DNA from: an uncultured Psychroserpens sp.
GTDB lineage: Bacteria > Bacteroidota > Bacteroidia > Flavobacteriales > Flavobacteriaceae
DNA: 64,000 nt
Assembly (NCBI RefSeq): GCF_947492715.1
Contig: NZ_CANLNS010000004.1
Location: 186,001 to 250,000, forward strand
Direction of reading: 5' to 3'
The notes beneath the pieces are model-generated. The model had not been told where the DNA came from and did no database searches. It saw only the letters and a program-made list of their open reading frames with translations. This document shows, in pieces, positions 34,413 through 43,439 of the stretch; within the stretch, counting starts at the first letter, position 1, and each line of letters opens with the position of its first letter. Both the position numbers and the translations under genes were made by a program.

Positions 34413-35921
34413 CTACAGTTTAAACCAAGCATTAATTACGTTGTTATCTGTAGATTTTTCAGAAGCGACAGACTTGTGAATAAATTCATTGGTTTGCCCT
34501 TGATATTCATAATCTTCTGACCAATCTTTATGATGTCTAGCTAAAGATTTAATACTCTCGCAAACAAAATTCATTTCTTCATTGGTAGTCGTAGGGTGAA
34601 TAGACATGCGAATCCAACCCGGCTTACGGACTAAATCACCAATAGAGATTTCGTTAGTCAACTCGTTACTAGTTTGTTGATCTACATGAAGTAAAAAATG
34701 GCCATAGGTTCCTGCACAGCTGCATCCGCCTCTGGTTTGAATTCCAAAACGATCATTTAAGAGTTTTACGCCTAAATTATAATGTAGGTCATCTATATAA
34801 AATGAAATCACTCCTAAGCGATCTTCATGTTGCGCTGCAAGAATGTGTAAGTTTTCTTCGGGAGATAACTCACTAAACACTTTACTAACTAATTCATGCT
34901 CGCGTTCTAGAATATTTTCAACACCCATTTGTTCTTTTAACTTGATCGCCAAAGCCGTTTTTATGGTTTGCAAAAAACCTGGTGTACCACCATCTTCGCG
35001 ATCTTCAATATTGTCAATATACTTATGCTCTCCCCAAGGATTAGTCCAACTCACTGTACCTCCTCCTGGGCAATCGGGAATCATATTTTTATATAATTTC
35101 TTATTGAAAATTAAAACACCTGATGTTCCTGGTCCTCCCAAAAACTTGTGAGGTGAAAAGAAAATTGCATCTAAATTTCGAAGTTCATTTTCGGGATGCA
35201 TATCAATATCAACATAAGGTGCTGAACATGCAAAATCTACGAAACACACGCCACCATGTTTATGCATTAATTCGGCAATATCATGATAAGGCGTTTGTAT
35301 GCCTGTTACATTAGAACCGCCAATTACAGAAGCAATCTTTAACGTGCATTCCTTATACTTATCTAACAGTATTTCTAAGTTTTTCAAACTGAATAGTCCC
35401 TGTTCATCTGGAGGAATAACCTCTACTTTGGCAATCGTTTCTAACCAAGACGTTTGATTCGAGTGATGTTCCATATGAGTAACAAAAACCACTGGTCGAA
35501 TTTCATCTGGAACGGAAGTATATTTTCTTAAATTTTCAGGTACTTTTAATCCCAGAATACGTTGAAATTTGTTTACCACTCCAGTCATCCCATTACCTGA
35601 AACAATAAGAACGTCATCATCATTACAATTCACATGGCTTTTTATAATATTTTTGGCCTCGTGATACGCTTTGGTCATTGCAGTACCGGAAACTGTTGTT
35701 TCGGTATGTGTATTGGCCACAAATGGTCCAAACTCATTACACAGTTTTTCCTCTATTGGTCGATATAGACGTCCTGAAGCCGTCCAATCTGTGTAAATAA
35801 TCTTCTGCATTCCAAAAGGCGATTCAAATTCTTGATCTACACCTATAATATGCTGTCTGAATTGATTAAAATACTGCTCCAATCTTGAAGGTTTCTCCTG
35901 TGTAACTTCCGTAGAAATCAT
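34413..35921 (-). CDS. Class V aminotransferase (cysteine desulfurase-like), PLP-dependent
   Basis: A 502-residue fold-type I PLP enzyme. Key segments are YTDWTASGRLYRPIE (substrate loop), NTHTETTVSGTAMT, THMEHHSNQTSWLE, the PLP-binding aspartate in CFVDFACSAPY and the Schiff-base lysine K259 in FFSPHKFLGGPGTSG. A C-terminal GIQTRGGCSCAGTYGHFLL segment resembles the active-site region of class V enzymes. It belongs to a subgroup longer than IscS/SufS, so the substrate (cysteine, selenocysteine or another amino acid) is uncertain. It is 24 bases downstream of glmM and probably co-transcribed. Confidence 0.88.
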   Translation of the reverse strand: MISTEVTQEKPSRLEQYFNQFRQHIIGVDQEFESPFGMQKIIYTDWTASGRLYRPIEEKLCNEFGPFVANTHTETTVSGTAMTKAYHEAKNIIKSHVNCNDDDVLIVSGNGMTGVVNKFQRILGLKVPENLRKYTSVPDEIRPVVFVTHMEHHSNQTSWLETIAKVEVIPPDEQGLFSLKNLEILLDKYKECTLKIASVIGGSNVTGIQTPYHDIAELMHKHGGVCFVDFACSAPYVDIDMHPENELRNLDAIFFSPHKFLGGPGTSGVLIFNKKLYKNMIPDCPGGGTVSWTNPWGEHKYIDNIEDREDGGTPGFLQTIKTALAIKLKEQMGVENILEREHELVSKVFSELSPEENLHILAAQHEDRLGVISFYIDDLHYNLGVKLLNDRFGIQTRGGCSCAGTYGHFLLHVDQQTSNELTNEISIGDLVRKPGWIRMSIHPTTTNEEMNFVCESIKSLARHHKDWSEDYEYQGQTNEFIHKSVASEKSTDNNVINAWFKL

Positions 35922-35945
35922 ATTAAAAAACTTTGGTTAAAGATA

Positions 35946-37334
35946 CTAAATATTTGCTATTGCCTTAATTTCATTTATAATACGATCGGCTAAATCATCA
36001 GCATCTTGCTGACTAGGCGCTTCCGTATATATTCTAATAATCGGCTCTGTATTACTTTTTCTTAAATGTACCCAAGAATCACTGAAGTCAATTTTCACGC
36101 CGTCAATGGTTGTCAAATTTTCATGACGGTATTTACTTTCCATAGCGTTTAGCAAACCATCAACGTCTAATTCTGGAGTTAATTGAATTTTTTTCTTACT
36201 CATAAAGTAATTTGGGTATGACGCCCTTAGTTCACTAACAGTCATGTTTCCTTCAGCTAATAAACTCAAAAATAGAGCAACTCCAACAAGTGCATCTCTA
36301 CCATAATGTAATTCAGGATAAATAATACCTCCATTTCCTTCTCCACCAATAATTGCATTATTTTTCTTCATTAGACTTACAACATTTACTTCGCCAACAG
36401 CACTAGCTTCATAAGATCCGCCATGTTTTTCTGTAATATCACGAAGTGCCCTAGTTGAGCTCATATTACTCACAGTATTTCCAGGTGTCTTACTTAGTAC
36501 ATAATCTGCACAAGCCACTAAGGTATATTCTTCACCAAACATGTCCCCTTTCTCATCCATAAATGCCAAGCGATCAACATCTGGATCTACCACAATCCCG
36601 AAGTCAGCATTTTCTTTTACAACGGCTTCAGATAAGTCTGTTAAGTGTTCTTTTAAAGGCTCTGGATTATGAGGAAAATGGCCATTAGGCTCACAATACA
36701 ATTTTATTGGGTGTACCCCTAAGCGCTCTAATAGCAAAGGAATAGCTATACCTCCAGTTGAATTTACTCCATCTACAACCACTTTAAAGTTAGATTTTTC
36801 AATGGCTTCTTTATTCACTAAATCCATAGCTAACACTTCGTCGATGTGCATATCAATGTAAGCATCATTAGTAGTTATTTTACCCAAATTATCAACATCA
36901 GCAAAAGACATATCGTTATGTTCAGCTAATTCTAAAATTTTAGCACCTTCTACTCCATTTAAAAACTCTCCTTTAGCATCTAAAAGTTTAAGAGCGTTCC
37001 ATTGCTTCGGGTTATGACTGGCCGTTAAAATTATACCACCATCGGCATGCTCCATAGGTACGGCAACCTCAACTGTTGGTGTTGTAGATAAACCTAGATC
37101 AATCACGTGTATACCAAGTCCTACCAAAGTATTCATTACTAAGTTTTGAATCATCTCTCCAGAAATGCGAGCATCTCTACCAACTACAACACGATAATTT
37201 TCTTTATTCCTTTGTTGTTTAATCCATGTGCCATATGCAGAAGCAAATTTCACAGCATCAATTGGCGTCAGGTTATCACCAACATTTCCGCCAATAGTAC
37301 CACGTATTCCAGAGATTGATTTTATAAGTGTCAT
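35946..37334 (-). CDS. glmM: Phosphoglucosamine mutase / phosphohexomutase
   Basis: A 462-residue alpha-D-phosphohexomutase. The catalytic serine is S106 in ILTASHNPKQWN, the metal loop DPDVDRLA is at 250-257 (D250, D252, D254), the sugar-binding loop is GGEGNGG (about 334-340) and the phosphate loop is RKSNTEPIIRIYTEA near the C-terminus. The size and the GlmM-like sequence suggest conversion of glucosamine-6-phosphate to glucosamine-1-phosphate for peptidoglycan and lipopolysaccharide. Phosphomannomutase activity cannot be excluded. Its ATG overlaps the acyltransferase stop codon by one base, so the two are translationally coupled. Confidence 0.88.
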   Translation of the reverse strand: MTLIKSISGIRGTIGGNVGDNLTPIDAVKFASAYGTWIKQQRNKENYRVVVGRDARISGEMIQNLVMNTLVGLGIHVIDLGLSTTPTVEVAVPMEHADGGIILTASHNPKQWNALKLLDAKGEFLNGVEGAKILELAEHNDMSFADVDNLGKITTNDAYIDMHIDEVLAMDLVNKEAIEKSNFKVVVDGVNSTGGIAIPLLLERLGVHPIKLYCEPNGHFPHNPEPLKEHLTDLSEAVVKENADFGIVVDPDVDRLAFMDEKGDMFGEEYTLVACADYVLSKTPGNTVSNMSSTRALRDITEKHGGSYEASAVGEVNVVSLMKKNNAIIGGEGNGGIIYPELHYGRDALVGVALFLSLLAEGNMTVSELRASYPNYFMSKKKIQLTPELDVDGLLNAMESKYRHENLTTIDGVKIDFSDSWVHLRKSNTEPIIRIYTEAPSQQDADDLADRIINEIKAIANI

Positions 37335-38422
37335 TATCTAAATTTTGTTTTCAGTTTTAAAAAATAGGTTTCAAAATACTTGTAGGACAAATGCGCAAAA
37401 AGTATCGTTAATGCAAAAGTCAATATATTAATTAAAACTATTGTTATTGTATCATTAAAAATTTTGTGCTCTTCAACTTTCAATATAAAAAACACCACAA
37501 AATTCATTGCTATCACATGAAACATATATATCCCATATGATATATGCCCTAAATGGTTTAAGAATTTACTTTTAATAATAACTCCAAGGTTATTATGTGC
37601 TAAAGTATGCACGAATAAACAGAATAAGACCATGGTCACTAAATTTGTGACCCAACGTTCGTCAAACTGAAATATATTGGTTGTAAAATAGAGTATTGTT
37701 GAGCCAATTACTAGCATTGGAATAACCATAAAGCGCTTTAAAAATTCTAACCTATTCTTTTCTTCCAAAATAGCTACGACACCACCAGAGAACAGAAAAA
37801 AGTAAACAAACTTGAATTTAACTAATACGTAAAAAATATCTAAATGAAATATAACGAAATAACCAATCGTTAGTATTACCAGAGCAATCAATAGTCGTGT
37901 TTTTCTTAAAAAGAACAGTAATGGAGCAATCATTAAATAAAACTGCTCCTCAATTCCAATAGACCAAAGTACTTCTAAAATCCCACCTGGTTCATACAAT
38001 TTTCCAAAGACATTTGGTAAGAAAAAAGTGGTTAACAACACGCCATCTTTCAGGTTGTAGTTATTCTCAAAAGGAATATTCAAAGCAGGTAAAATCATCC
38101 AGTAAAACAGAAAGCCAAAAATAACAATGAGATAATACAATGGAAATATCCTCAGCATCCGTCTTATGTAAAATTTCTTAATCGAAAATGCATCACGCTG
38201 TTTATATCGATAAATCAATCTAATAATCAAAAAACCACTCAAAACGAAAAACATATAAACGGCCTCAGTACCACGATTAAATATGGCCGCTTCAGAAAAA
38301 TATGGGAGTCCTTGATTTCTACTCAGATGCGGAATGTGAAAAATCATCACCAACGACGCCAAGATAAAACGTAAGGGATCTAAATTAGGTAATCTGTCCA
38401 AGAATAAACATTTAGAACTCAA
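37334..38422 (-). CDS. Acyltransferase 3 (OafA-like) membrane protein
   Basis: A 362-residue integral membrane protein with about ten hydrophobic segments. It has the acyltransferase-3 start NLDPLRFILASLVMIFH (with the family histidine), FFVLSGFLIIRLI and WSIGIEEQFYLMIAPLLFF. Members O-acetylate exopolysaccharide, lipopolysaccharide or peptidoglycan. The upstream-most start is TTG at 38420-38422; a TTG seven codons later is also possible, and no ATG lies before the first domain motif. It is only 19 bases from the divergent ACP phosphodiesterase gene. The periplasmic SGNH domain found in longer relatives is absent. Confidence 0.9.
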   Translation of the reverse strand: MSSKCLFLDRLPNLDPLRFILASLVMIFHIPHLSRNQGLPYFSEAAIFNRGTEAVYMFFVLSGFLIIRLIYRYKQRDAFSIKKFYIRRMLRIFPLYYLIVIFGFLFYWMILPALNIPFENNYNLKDGVLLTTFFLPNVFGKLYEPGGILEVLWSIGIEEQFYLMIAPLLFFLRKTRLLIALVILTIGYFVIFHLDIFYVLVKFKFVYFFLFSGGVVAILEEKNRLEFLKRFMVIPMLVIGSTILYFTTNIFQFDERWVTNLVTMVLFCLFVHTLAHNNLGVIIKSKFLNHLGHISYGIYMFHVIAMNFVVFFILKVEEHKIFNDTITIVLINILTFALTILFAHLSYKYFETYFLKLKTKFR

Positions 38423-38441
38423 AAATACATATATTTATTGA

Positions 38442-39050
38442 ATGAATTTTCTAGCCCATATTTATCTATCTAACAACGATGATTTAATCACTATTGGTAA
38501 CTTTATTGCAGATGGTATTCGTGGAAAACGTTATAAAAAGTTTCCAATCGAAATTCAAAAAGGAATTCTATTACACAGGCAAATTGACACCTTTACAGAT
38601 GCGCATCCAACAGTAAGACAAAGTACTAAACGTCTTCATAAAAATTACGGACATTACAGTGGCGTGATTGTAGATATTCTATATGATCATTTTTTAGCCA
38701 AAAATTGGAGCACATATTCTAACATTCCCTTAGACAATTATGTCGAAAACTTCTATGATCTCATGGGAACTCATTTCGAAATACTACCAGCTCGTATTCA
38801 AAAAATGATGCCGCATATGATTGCTGGCAATTGGTTATTGAGTTATGCTACAATTGATGGTATCCAAAAAGTATTGGATGGTATGAACCGAAGAACACAA
38901 AACAAATCGGGCATGAATACAGCCACCGAAGAGCTAAAGGCTTTTTATAGCGAATTTGAACGTGAGTTCACTTCCTTTTTTGAAGAGCTACGTCTATTTG
39001 CTAAAAACACATTAGAGGATATTGAAAAGCAGTTATCACATGAGAATTAA
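38442..39050 (+). CDS. acpH: Acyl carrier protein phosphodiesterase
   Basis: A 202-residue cytoplasmic protein of the AcpH family. It begins MNFLAHIYLSNNDDLITIGNFIADGIRG, with the conserved LAH and N-F-x-AD residues, followed by GILLHRQIDTFTDAHP, YSGVIVDILYDHFLAKNW and the closing helical part. It removes 4'-phosphopantetheine from acyl carrier protein using metal bound by the HD-type histidines and aspartates. The length is normal. Its last codons overlap the gamma-glutamyltransferase start by 11 bases, so the two genes form a unit. Confidence 0.92.
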   Translation: MNFLAHIYLSNNDDLITIGNFIADGIRGKRYKKFPIEIQKGILLHRQIDTFTDAHPTVRQSTKRLHKNYGHYSGVIVDILYDHFLAKNWSTYSNIPLDNYVENFYDLMGTHFEILPARIQKMMPHMIAGNWLLSYATIDGIQKVLDGMNRRTQNKSGMNTATEELKAFYSEFEREFTSFFEELRLFAKNTLEDIEKQLSHEN

Positions 39051-40758
39051 ACTAGTTATCGTAATTGCATCTATCATTGTTTTATCCTGCAATCAAGATG
39101 TTACACCAACACAAGGATTAATAACCCAAAAAGCTATGGTTGTATCGGCCAGAGCCGAAGCCTCTAAAATTGGAAGTGATATTCTAGAACAAGGTGGTAA
39201 TGCTTTTGACGCTATGTTTGCGACCGAAATGGCTTTAGCAGTGACTTACCCTTACGCTGGAAATCTTGGCGGAGGCGGTTTTATGATATATCGACTTAAC
39301 AATGGTGAGATAGGCGCCCTCGACTATCGCGAAAAAGCACCATTGGCAGCAAGCAGGGATATGTATTTGGATTCTCTCGGAAATGTCATTCCCGATAAAA
39401 GTACTGTTGGTGCCTATGCTGTTGGCGTTCCAGGAACCATAGCTGGTATTTTTGCAGCACATGAAAAATTTGGAAGCCTACCTATAGAAACACTTCTAAA
39501 ACCAGTAATTGCATTGGCCGAAAATGGATTTACAGTTACCCAAAAACAGCATAAACGCTTTATCAAATATGACAGTATAATTACGGCTGTTAATGGCAAA
39601 CAAACACCAATTAATAAAAACGTTTCGGCACATACTATCTTCAAAAATGTTGCATTAGCTGAAACCCTGAGACGTATCTCAAAAAATGGCAGAGATGAGT
39701 TTTACAAAGGAGAAACTGCAGACCAAATCGTTCGGTTTCTTAATCAAAAAGGAGGAATTATCACAGCTGAAGATTTAGCGCTTTATGAAGCACAATGGCG
39801 CGATCCTATTCAATTTACATATGATAATTTAAATATCATTTCCATGTCTCCTCCTTCAAGTGGCGGACTTTGCCTCGCGCAAATTATGAAAATGGCCGAA
39901 CCTTATGATGTGAGTCAGTATGATCAAAACAGCTTAGAGGCAATTCAAGTAATGGTTGAAGCCGAAAAGCAGGCGTATGCGGATCGTAGCTATTATTTAG
40001 GCGATCCAGACTTTGTCAACATTCCTATAGACCAACTTTTGGAAGATAACTATCTAAAAAATCGTATGACTAATTTCTCTTTTGAAAAAAGCACACCTTC
40101 AAATAGTATTACTTATGGCACGTTACCAAATTATACAATGGAAATTAGAGAAACCATACCATATCAGGAACATGAAGAAACTACACATTACTCTATTGTT
40201 GATCAATTTGGAAATGCCATTGCAGTAACAACAACACTTAATGGTGCGTATGGCTCAAAGCTCTATATCGATAACTTAGGTTTTTTTCTAAATAATGAAA
40301 TGGATGATTTTAGCAGTAAACCAGGTGTACCTAATGTTTATGGACTTCTTGGCGGAAAGGCCAATGCCATTGCGCCTCAAAAACGTATGCTCAGTGCTAT
40401 GACACCAACTATTGTAGAAAAAGATGGTGAACTATATATGGTTGTTGGAACGCCTGGAGGATCTACTATAATTACGTCTGTATTTCAAACTATACTAAAC
40501 GTTCATGAATTTGGAATGACAATGCACGATGCTGTTAATGCTCCGCGTTTTCATCACCAGTGGTTACCCGAAGAAATTAGAATGGAACCTAACCGTTTTG
40601 ATCCTAAACTTCTAGAACAACTCAAAGCAAAAGGCTATACAATAAACGAAGAGCGTACTCCCGTAATTGGGAAGGTAGACGCTATTCTTGTTTTAGATAA
40701 CGGAACCTTAGAAGGAGGTGCGGATAGTCGCGGGGATGATACAGCTATAGGATTTTAA
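39040..40758 (+). CDS. ggt: Gamma-glutamyltransferase, lipoprotein
   Basis: I start it at 39040 (MRIKLVIVIASIIVLSC), giving a lipobox C17; the frame is open six codons further upstream. The 572-residue Ntn-hydrolase precursor should cleave itself before T382 in EETTHYSIVDQFGNAIA, yielding large and small subunits. Other family marks are NLGGGGFMIY and DYREKAP in the large subunit, and LNNEMDDFS and GTPGGSTIITSVFQ in the small one. It hydrolyses or transfers the gamma-glutamyl group of glutathione and related peptides in the periplasm or at the surface. It overlaps the ACP phosphodiesterase gene by 11 bases. Confidence 0.95.
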   Translation: MRIKLVIVIASIIVLSCNQDVTPTQGLITQKAMVVSARAEASKIGSDILEQGGNAFDAMFATEMALAVTYPYAGNLGGGGFMIYRLNNGEIGALDYREKAPLAASRDMYLDSLGNVIPDKSTVGAYAVGVPGTIAGIFAAHEKFGSLPIETLLKPVIALAENGFTVTQKQHKRFIKYDSIITAVNGKQTPINKNVSAHTIFKNVALAETLRRISKNGRDEFYKGETADQIVRFLNQKGGIITAEDLALYEAQWRDPIQFTYDNLNIISMSPPSSGGLCLAQIMKMAEPYDVSQYDQNSLEAIQVMVEAEKQAYADRSYYLGDPDFVNIPIDQLLEDNYLKNRMTNFSFEKSTPSNSITYGTLPNYTMEIRETIPYQEHEETTHYSIVDQFGNAIAVTTTLNGAYGSKLYIDNLGFFLNNEMDDFSSKPGVPNVYGLLGGKANAIAPQKRMLSAMTPTIVEKDGELYMVVGTPGGSTIITSVFQTILNVHEFGMTMHDAVNAPRFHHQWLPEEIRMEPNRFDPKLLEQLKAKGYTINEERTPVIGKVDAILVLDNGTLEGGADSRGDDTAIGF

Positions 40759-40802
40759 TGTTATAACGATATTAGTCAATATGAAACCTCCAGAGTATTT
40801 AT

Positions 40803-41315
40803 ATGTTGAATACAATTTTTAAGAACATAGCACAAGAAGAAAACGCAGATCTCGAGATAGTTGAAGACGTTGTTTCCTATTCTGATGGCTCTAGGAGTCC
40901 GCATTTAATTTATAAAATGTATATCCCTTATAAAGGTTGCACCATACATTTTGTAAATAAAACGGGAACCGAATTTTATGGTATCGTCGTGTCCAATTTC
41001 CCTAAGAAAATGGAAAACTTAGAATTTGAAATCTCCGTTAGAAGTCACTTCATAAGTCTTTTTACAACTAAAATTGACAGGATAAGACTAGACACTAAAA
41101 GTGCTCTTGTAAGTTCTTTTTTTAAACAAAGTAGTGCCTTTAAAACCTTGAGTCAAATTTCAGAAAGCACAGTGTTCGAACCATCGATTATAGGCGCTAA
41201 TAATGAGGACATATTTAATGTAACAACAAAATATTCCTTACAGTTTTCTGACTGGACCAAATCTATTAAACCAATAATTCAGCTTCAAAAGCAATTTATA
41301 GATTTCTTCATTTAA
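40803..41315 (+). CDS. Hypothetical protein, 170 residues
   Basis: I do not recognise the family. The protein has no signal peptide or membrane segment and looks like a small soluble alpha/beta protein. The beta-rich N-terminal half (LIYKMYIPYKGCTIHFVNK, TEFYGIVVSNFP) resembles DUF3137-like proteins only vaguely. Codon use matches its neighbours and the ATG is plausible. It stands between ggt and an alpha/beta hydrolase gene, in the same direction with gaps of 44 and 42 bases, so it may be in a loose operon. Confidence 0.7.
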   Translation: MLNTIFKNIAQEENADLEIVEDVVSYSDGSRSPHLIYKMYIPYKGCTIHFVNKTGTEFYGIVVSNFPKKMENLEFEISVRSHFISLFTTKIDRIRLDTKSALVSSFFKQSSAFKTLSQISESTVFEPSIIGANNEDIFNVTTKYSLQFSDWTKSIKPIIQLQKQFIDFFI

Positions 41316-41357
41316 GAAACATTATAAGCCGCATTTCGTTGTGATTTATTCATAAAA

Positions 41358-42278
41358 ATGAAGAAAAAAATTATATATACATTATTAATTGTACTTATCA
41401 TTCTTGGAATAGGGAGTGTCTTAATTTCAAAGTATGTTTTACCATATGCCATTATTCAACCACCTAAAGTCTCTTTAGACATCACTCCTTCTGATTTAAA
41501 ATTAAATTATTCAGAATTGGATATATTAACAAAGGATTCGATCAAACTTAAAGGGTATTGGATAAAAACAGACTCTATACCACCAAAATCAATAGTGATC
41601 TTCGTACATGGCATTGGAGGTTGTAAAGAGCACTTTTTAGATCTATCAAAAAACCTCACTGAAATAGGTATAGAATCCATAATAATGGATAGCAGAGCTC
41701 ATGGAAAAAGCGAAGGTCAATTTTGTACTTATGGGTATAAGGAAAAAGAAGATATTTCAAGTATTGTTAACTACATAAAAAACAAAAATGACTCAATTCC
41801 AATTGGTATATGGGGAAATTCAATGGGTGGCGCCATTGCCATTCAAGCTCTTGAACATGATTCTCGTATTGAATTTGGAATCGTAGAAAGTACATTCACA
41901 ACTCTTAATGATATTGTTTATGATTATCAAAAAGCAAAGACATATGGTATTGGTTTAAGTTTTTTATGCAACATTGCCTTAAATGAAGCAGGTGAACTCG
42001 GACAGTTTAAGCCAGATCAAGTGTCGCCAATATCATCGGTCAAACATATTGAACAGCCCATGTTAATTGCACATGGAGACCATGATGAAAACATAAAATT
42101 TGAATATGGAAAATTATTATTTGAAAATTTAAAATCGACCAACAAAAAGTTTATTGCCGTAAAAAATGGTGGTCATTTTGATTTGAGTCAAAAAGGAGGA
42201 AATTCTTATAAGCAAGCTATTAAAAATTTCCTAGTCATGAATTCAAAACAATTACAAAAGTCTAGCAAAAGCCCTTAA
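41358..42278 (+). CDS. Membrane-anchored alpha/beta hydrolase
   Basis: A 306-residue protein with an N-terminal membrane anchor (about 5-28, IIYTLLIVLIILGIGSVLIS) and an alpha/beta hydrolase domain. Visible are the oxyanion HGIGG (about 81-85), the nucleophile elbow GNSMGG (about 155-160), the acid in HGDHDENI and the histidine in NGGHFDLS. It resembles the BAAT/lysophospholipase-like or YqkD-type hydrolases that face the periplasm. The substrate is unknown. It lies downstream of the 170-residue hypothetical and upstream of the beta-flower repeat gene. Confidence 0.88.
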   Translation: MKKKIIYTLLIVLIILGIGSVLISKYVLPYAIIQPPKVSLDITPSDLKLNYSELDILTKDSIKLKGYWIKTDSIPPKSIVIFVHGIGGCKEHFLDLSKNLTEIGIESIIMDSRAHGKSEGQFCTYGYKEKEDISSIVNYIKNKNDSIPIGIWGNSMGGAIAIQALEHDSRIEFGIVESTFTTLNDIVYDYQKAKTYGIGLSFLCNIALNEAGELGQFKPDQVSPISSVKHIEQPMLIAHGDHDENIKFEYGKLLFENLKSTNKKFIAVKNGGHFDLSQKGGNSYKQAIKNFLVMNSKQLQKSSKSP

Positions 42279-42344
42279 ATCTTTCCTTTTTTATTAACTT
42301 GGTTCTAAATCACATAGACATACATAACACGATCTTTTAAAACA

Positions 42345-42755
42345 ATGAAAACCATATTTATTTTATCTTTTTTAATATTTACATGTAGCACACTTGAGGC
42401 TCAAACAATTCAAAACAGTAGTTACGGCACAACTGGGTATATAAAAAGTGATGGCACAATCCAAAATAGTAGTTATTCAACCATAGGCTACATTAAAAAA
42501 AATGGGACAATCCAAAATAGTAGTTATGCTACCATTGGCTATATTAAAAGTAATGGAACCATTCAAAACAATAGTTATTCTGCAGTAGGCTATGTAAAAA
42601 AGGATGGGACAGTTCAGAACAACAGTTATTCTACAATTGGCTACATCAAAGACGACGGGACTGTTCAAAATAGCAGTTATTCTACTATTGGATATGCAAA
42701 AGGTGTAAAAAAAGAATGGGCGGCAGTACTCTTTTTCTTTTTCAGTTTCGATTAG
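42345..42755 (+). CDS. Exported 17-residue-repeat protein (5-fold beta-flower type)
   Basis: A 136-residue protein with a signal peptide ending at LEAQ (about 20). Six tandem 17-residue units with consensus IQNSSYSTIGYIKxDGT (22-123) follow, then EWAAVLFFFFSFD. I recall Bacteroidota proteins with the same 'NSS.STIGYI..DGT' units and a phenylalanine-rich end called 5-fold beta-flower proteins; the biological role is unknown. The repeats are in frame and conserved at protein level with varied codons, so selection acts on the protein. It stands alone between the alpha/beta hydrolase and GNAT genes. Confidence 0.8.
   Translation: MKTIFILSFLIFTCSTLEAQTIQNSSYGTTGYIKSDGTIQNSSYSTIGYIKKNGTIQNSSYATIGYIKSNGTIQNNSYSAVGYVKKDGTVQNNSYSTIGYIKDDGTVQNSSYSTIGYAKGVKKEWAAVLFFFFSFD
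42408..42713 (+). repeat. Six in-frame 51-base tandem repeats
   Basis: The units encode the 17-residue beta-flower repeats. Unit starts such as ATTCAAAACAGTAGTTA and ATCCAAAATAGTAGTTA differ mostly at third codon positions. This shows an old duplication kept by protein selection rather than a recent slippage tract. Confidence 0.85.
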
Positions 42756-42793
42756 AGTATAATAATGAACTAAAGCGTTAATTCTTGGAAAAC

Positions 42794-43345
42794 ATGGTTC
42801 CTGAATATAATTTCAATTATAAAATTAGAAATGCAAAAAAAGAAGAATTTGCGAGAGTTGGAAAACTTCTGGTCACGGTATATTCTCAACTAAATGGCTT
42901 TCCAAAAATTAAGGAACAGCCTCATTATTACGATATGCTTAGAAAGGTTGGAGAATTAACTAAAAACCCTAATATAGAATTATTAGTTGCTGTGTCTAAG
43001 CAGCATGACATTGGAGGTGCAGTAGTTTATTATCATGATATGAAAGATTATGGCTCTGGAGGCACGGCTACACAAGAAAAAAATGCCTGTGGATTCCGAT
43101 TGTTAGGTGTAGACCCAAAATCTAGAGGCTTAGGATTAGGAAAAGCACTAACCCTCTACTGCATTGACAAAGCAAAACGTAGCAATAGCCAAACCATGAT
43201 AATTCATACAACAAACGCCATGAAATTAGCTTGGAAAATGTACGAAAACTTAGGCTTTAAAAGAGCTCATGATTTGGATTTTATGCAGGCCGATTTGGCT
43301 GTTTTCGGATTTAGACTTGCATTAAAAAATGAGATACATACATAA
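42794..43345 (+). CDS. GNAT-family N-acetyltransferase
   Basis: I prefer the ATG at 42794 (MVPEYNFNYKIRNAKKEEF); an in-frame TTG three codons earlier (42785) is the alternative. The 183-residue protein has the GNAT fold: an N-terminal helix pair, a central strand VAVSKQHDIGGAVVYY, the acetyl-CoA motif FRLLGVDPKSRGLGLGKAL (Q/RxxGxG/A as RGLGLGK) and a C-terminal ENLGFKRAHDLDFMQ. It acetylates an amine on a small molecule or protein that cannot be named from sequence. It sits upstream of the Tricorn-like gene with a 94-base gap. Confidence 0.9.
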   Translation: MVPEYNFNYKIRNAKKEEFARVGKLLVTVYSQLNGFPKIKEQPHYYDMLRKVGELTKNPNIELLVAVSKQHDIGGAVVYYHDMKDYGSGGTATQEKNACGFRLLGVDPKSRGLGLGKALTLYCIDKAKRSNSQTMIIHTTNAMKLAWKMYENLGFKRAHDLDFMQADLAVFGFRLALKNEIHT

Positions 43346-43439
43346 TACACTCGTCTTTTTTAACACTTCCACTCCCTAACCCTCTTCTCATTTTCGTATC
43401 TTTAGGTGCTTAAGTTAACATCTTAAAATCAACCACAAC

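Noticed and set aside
42408-42713. Regularly spaced repeats that could be read as a CRISPR array
   Set aside because: The 51-base units are contiguous, in frame inside a gene with a signal peptide, and vary mainly at third codon positions; there are no unique spacers.
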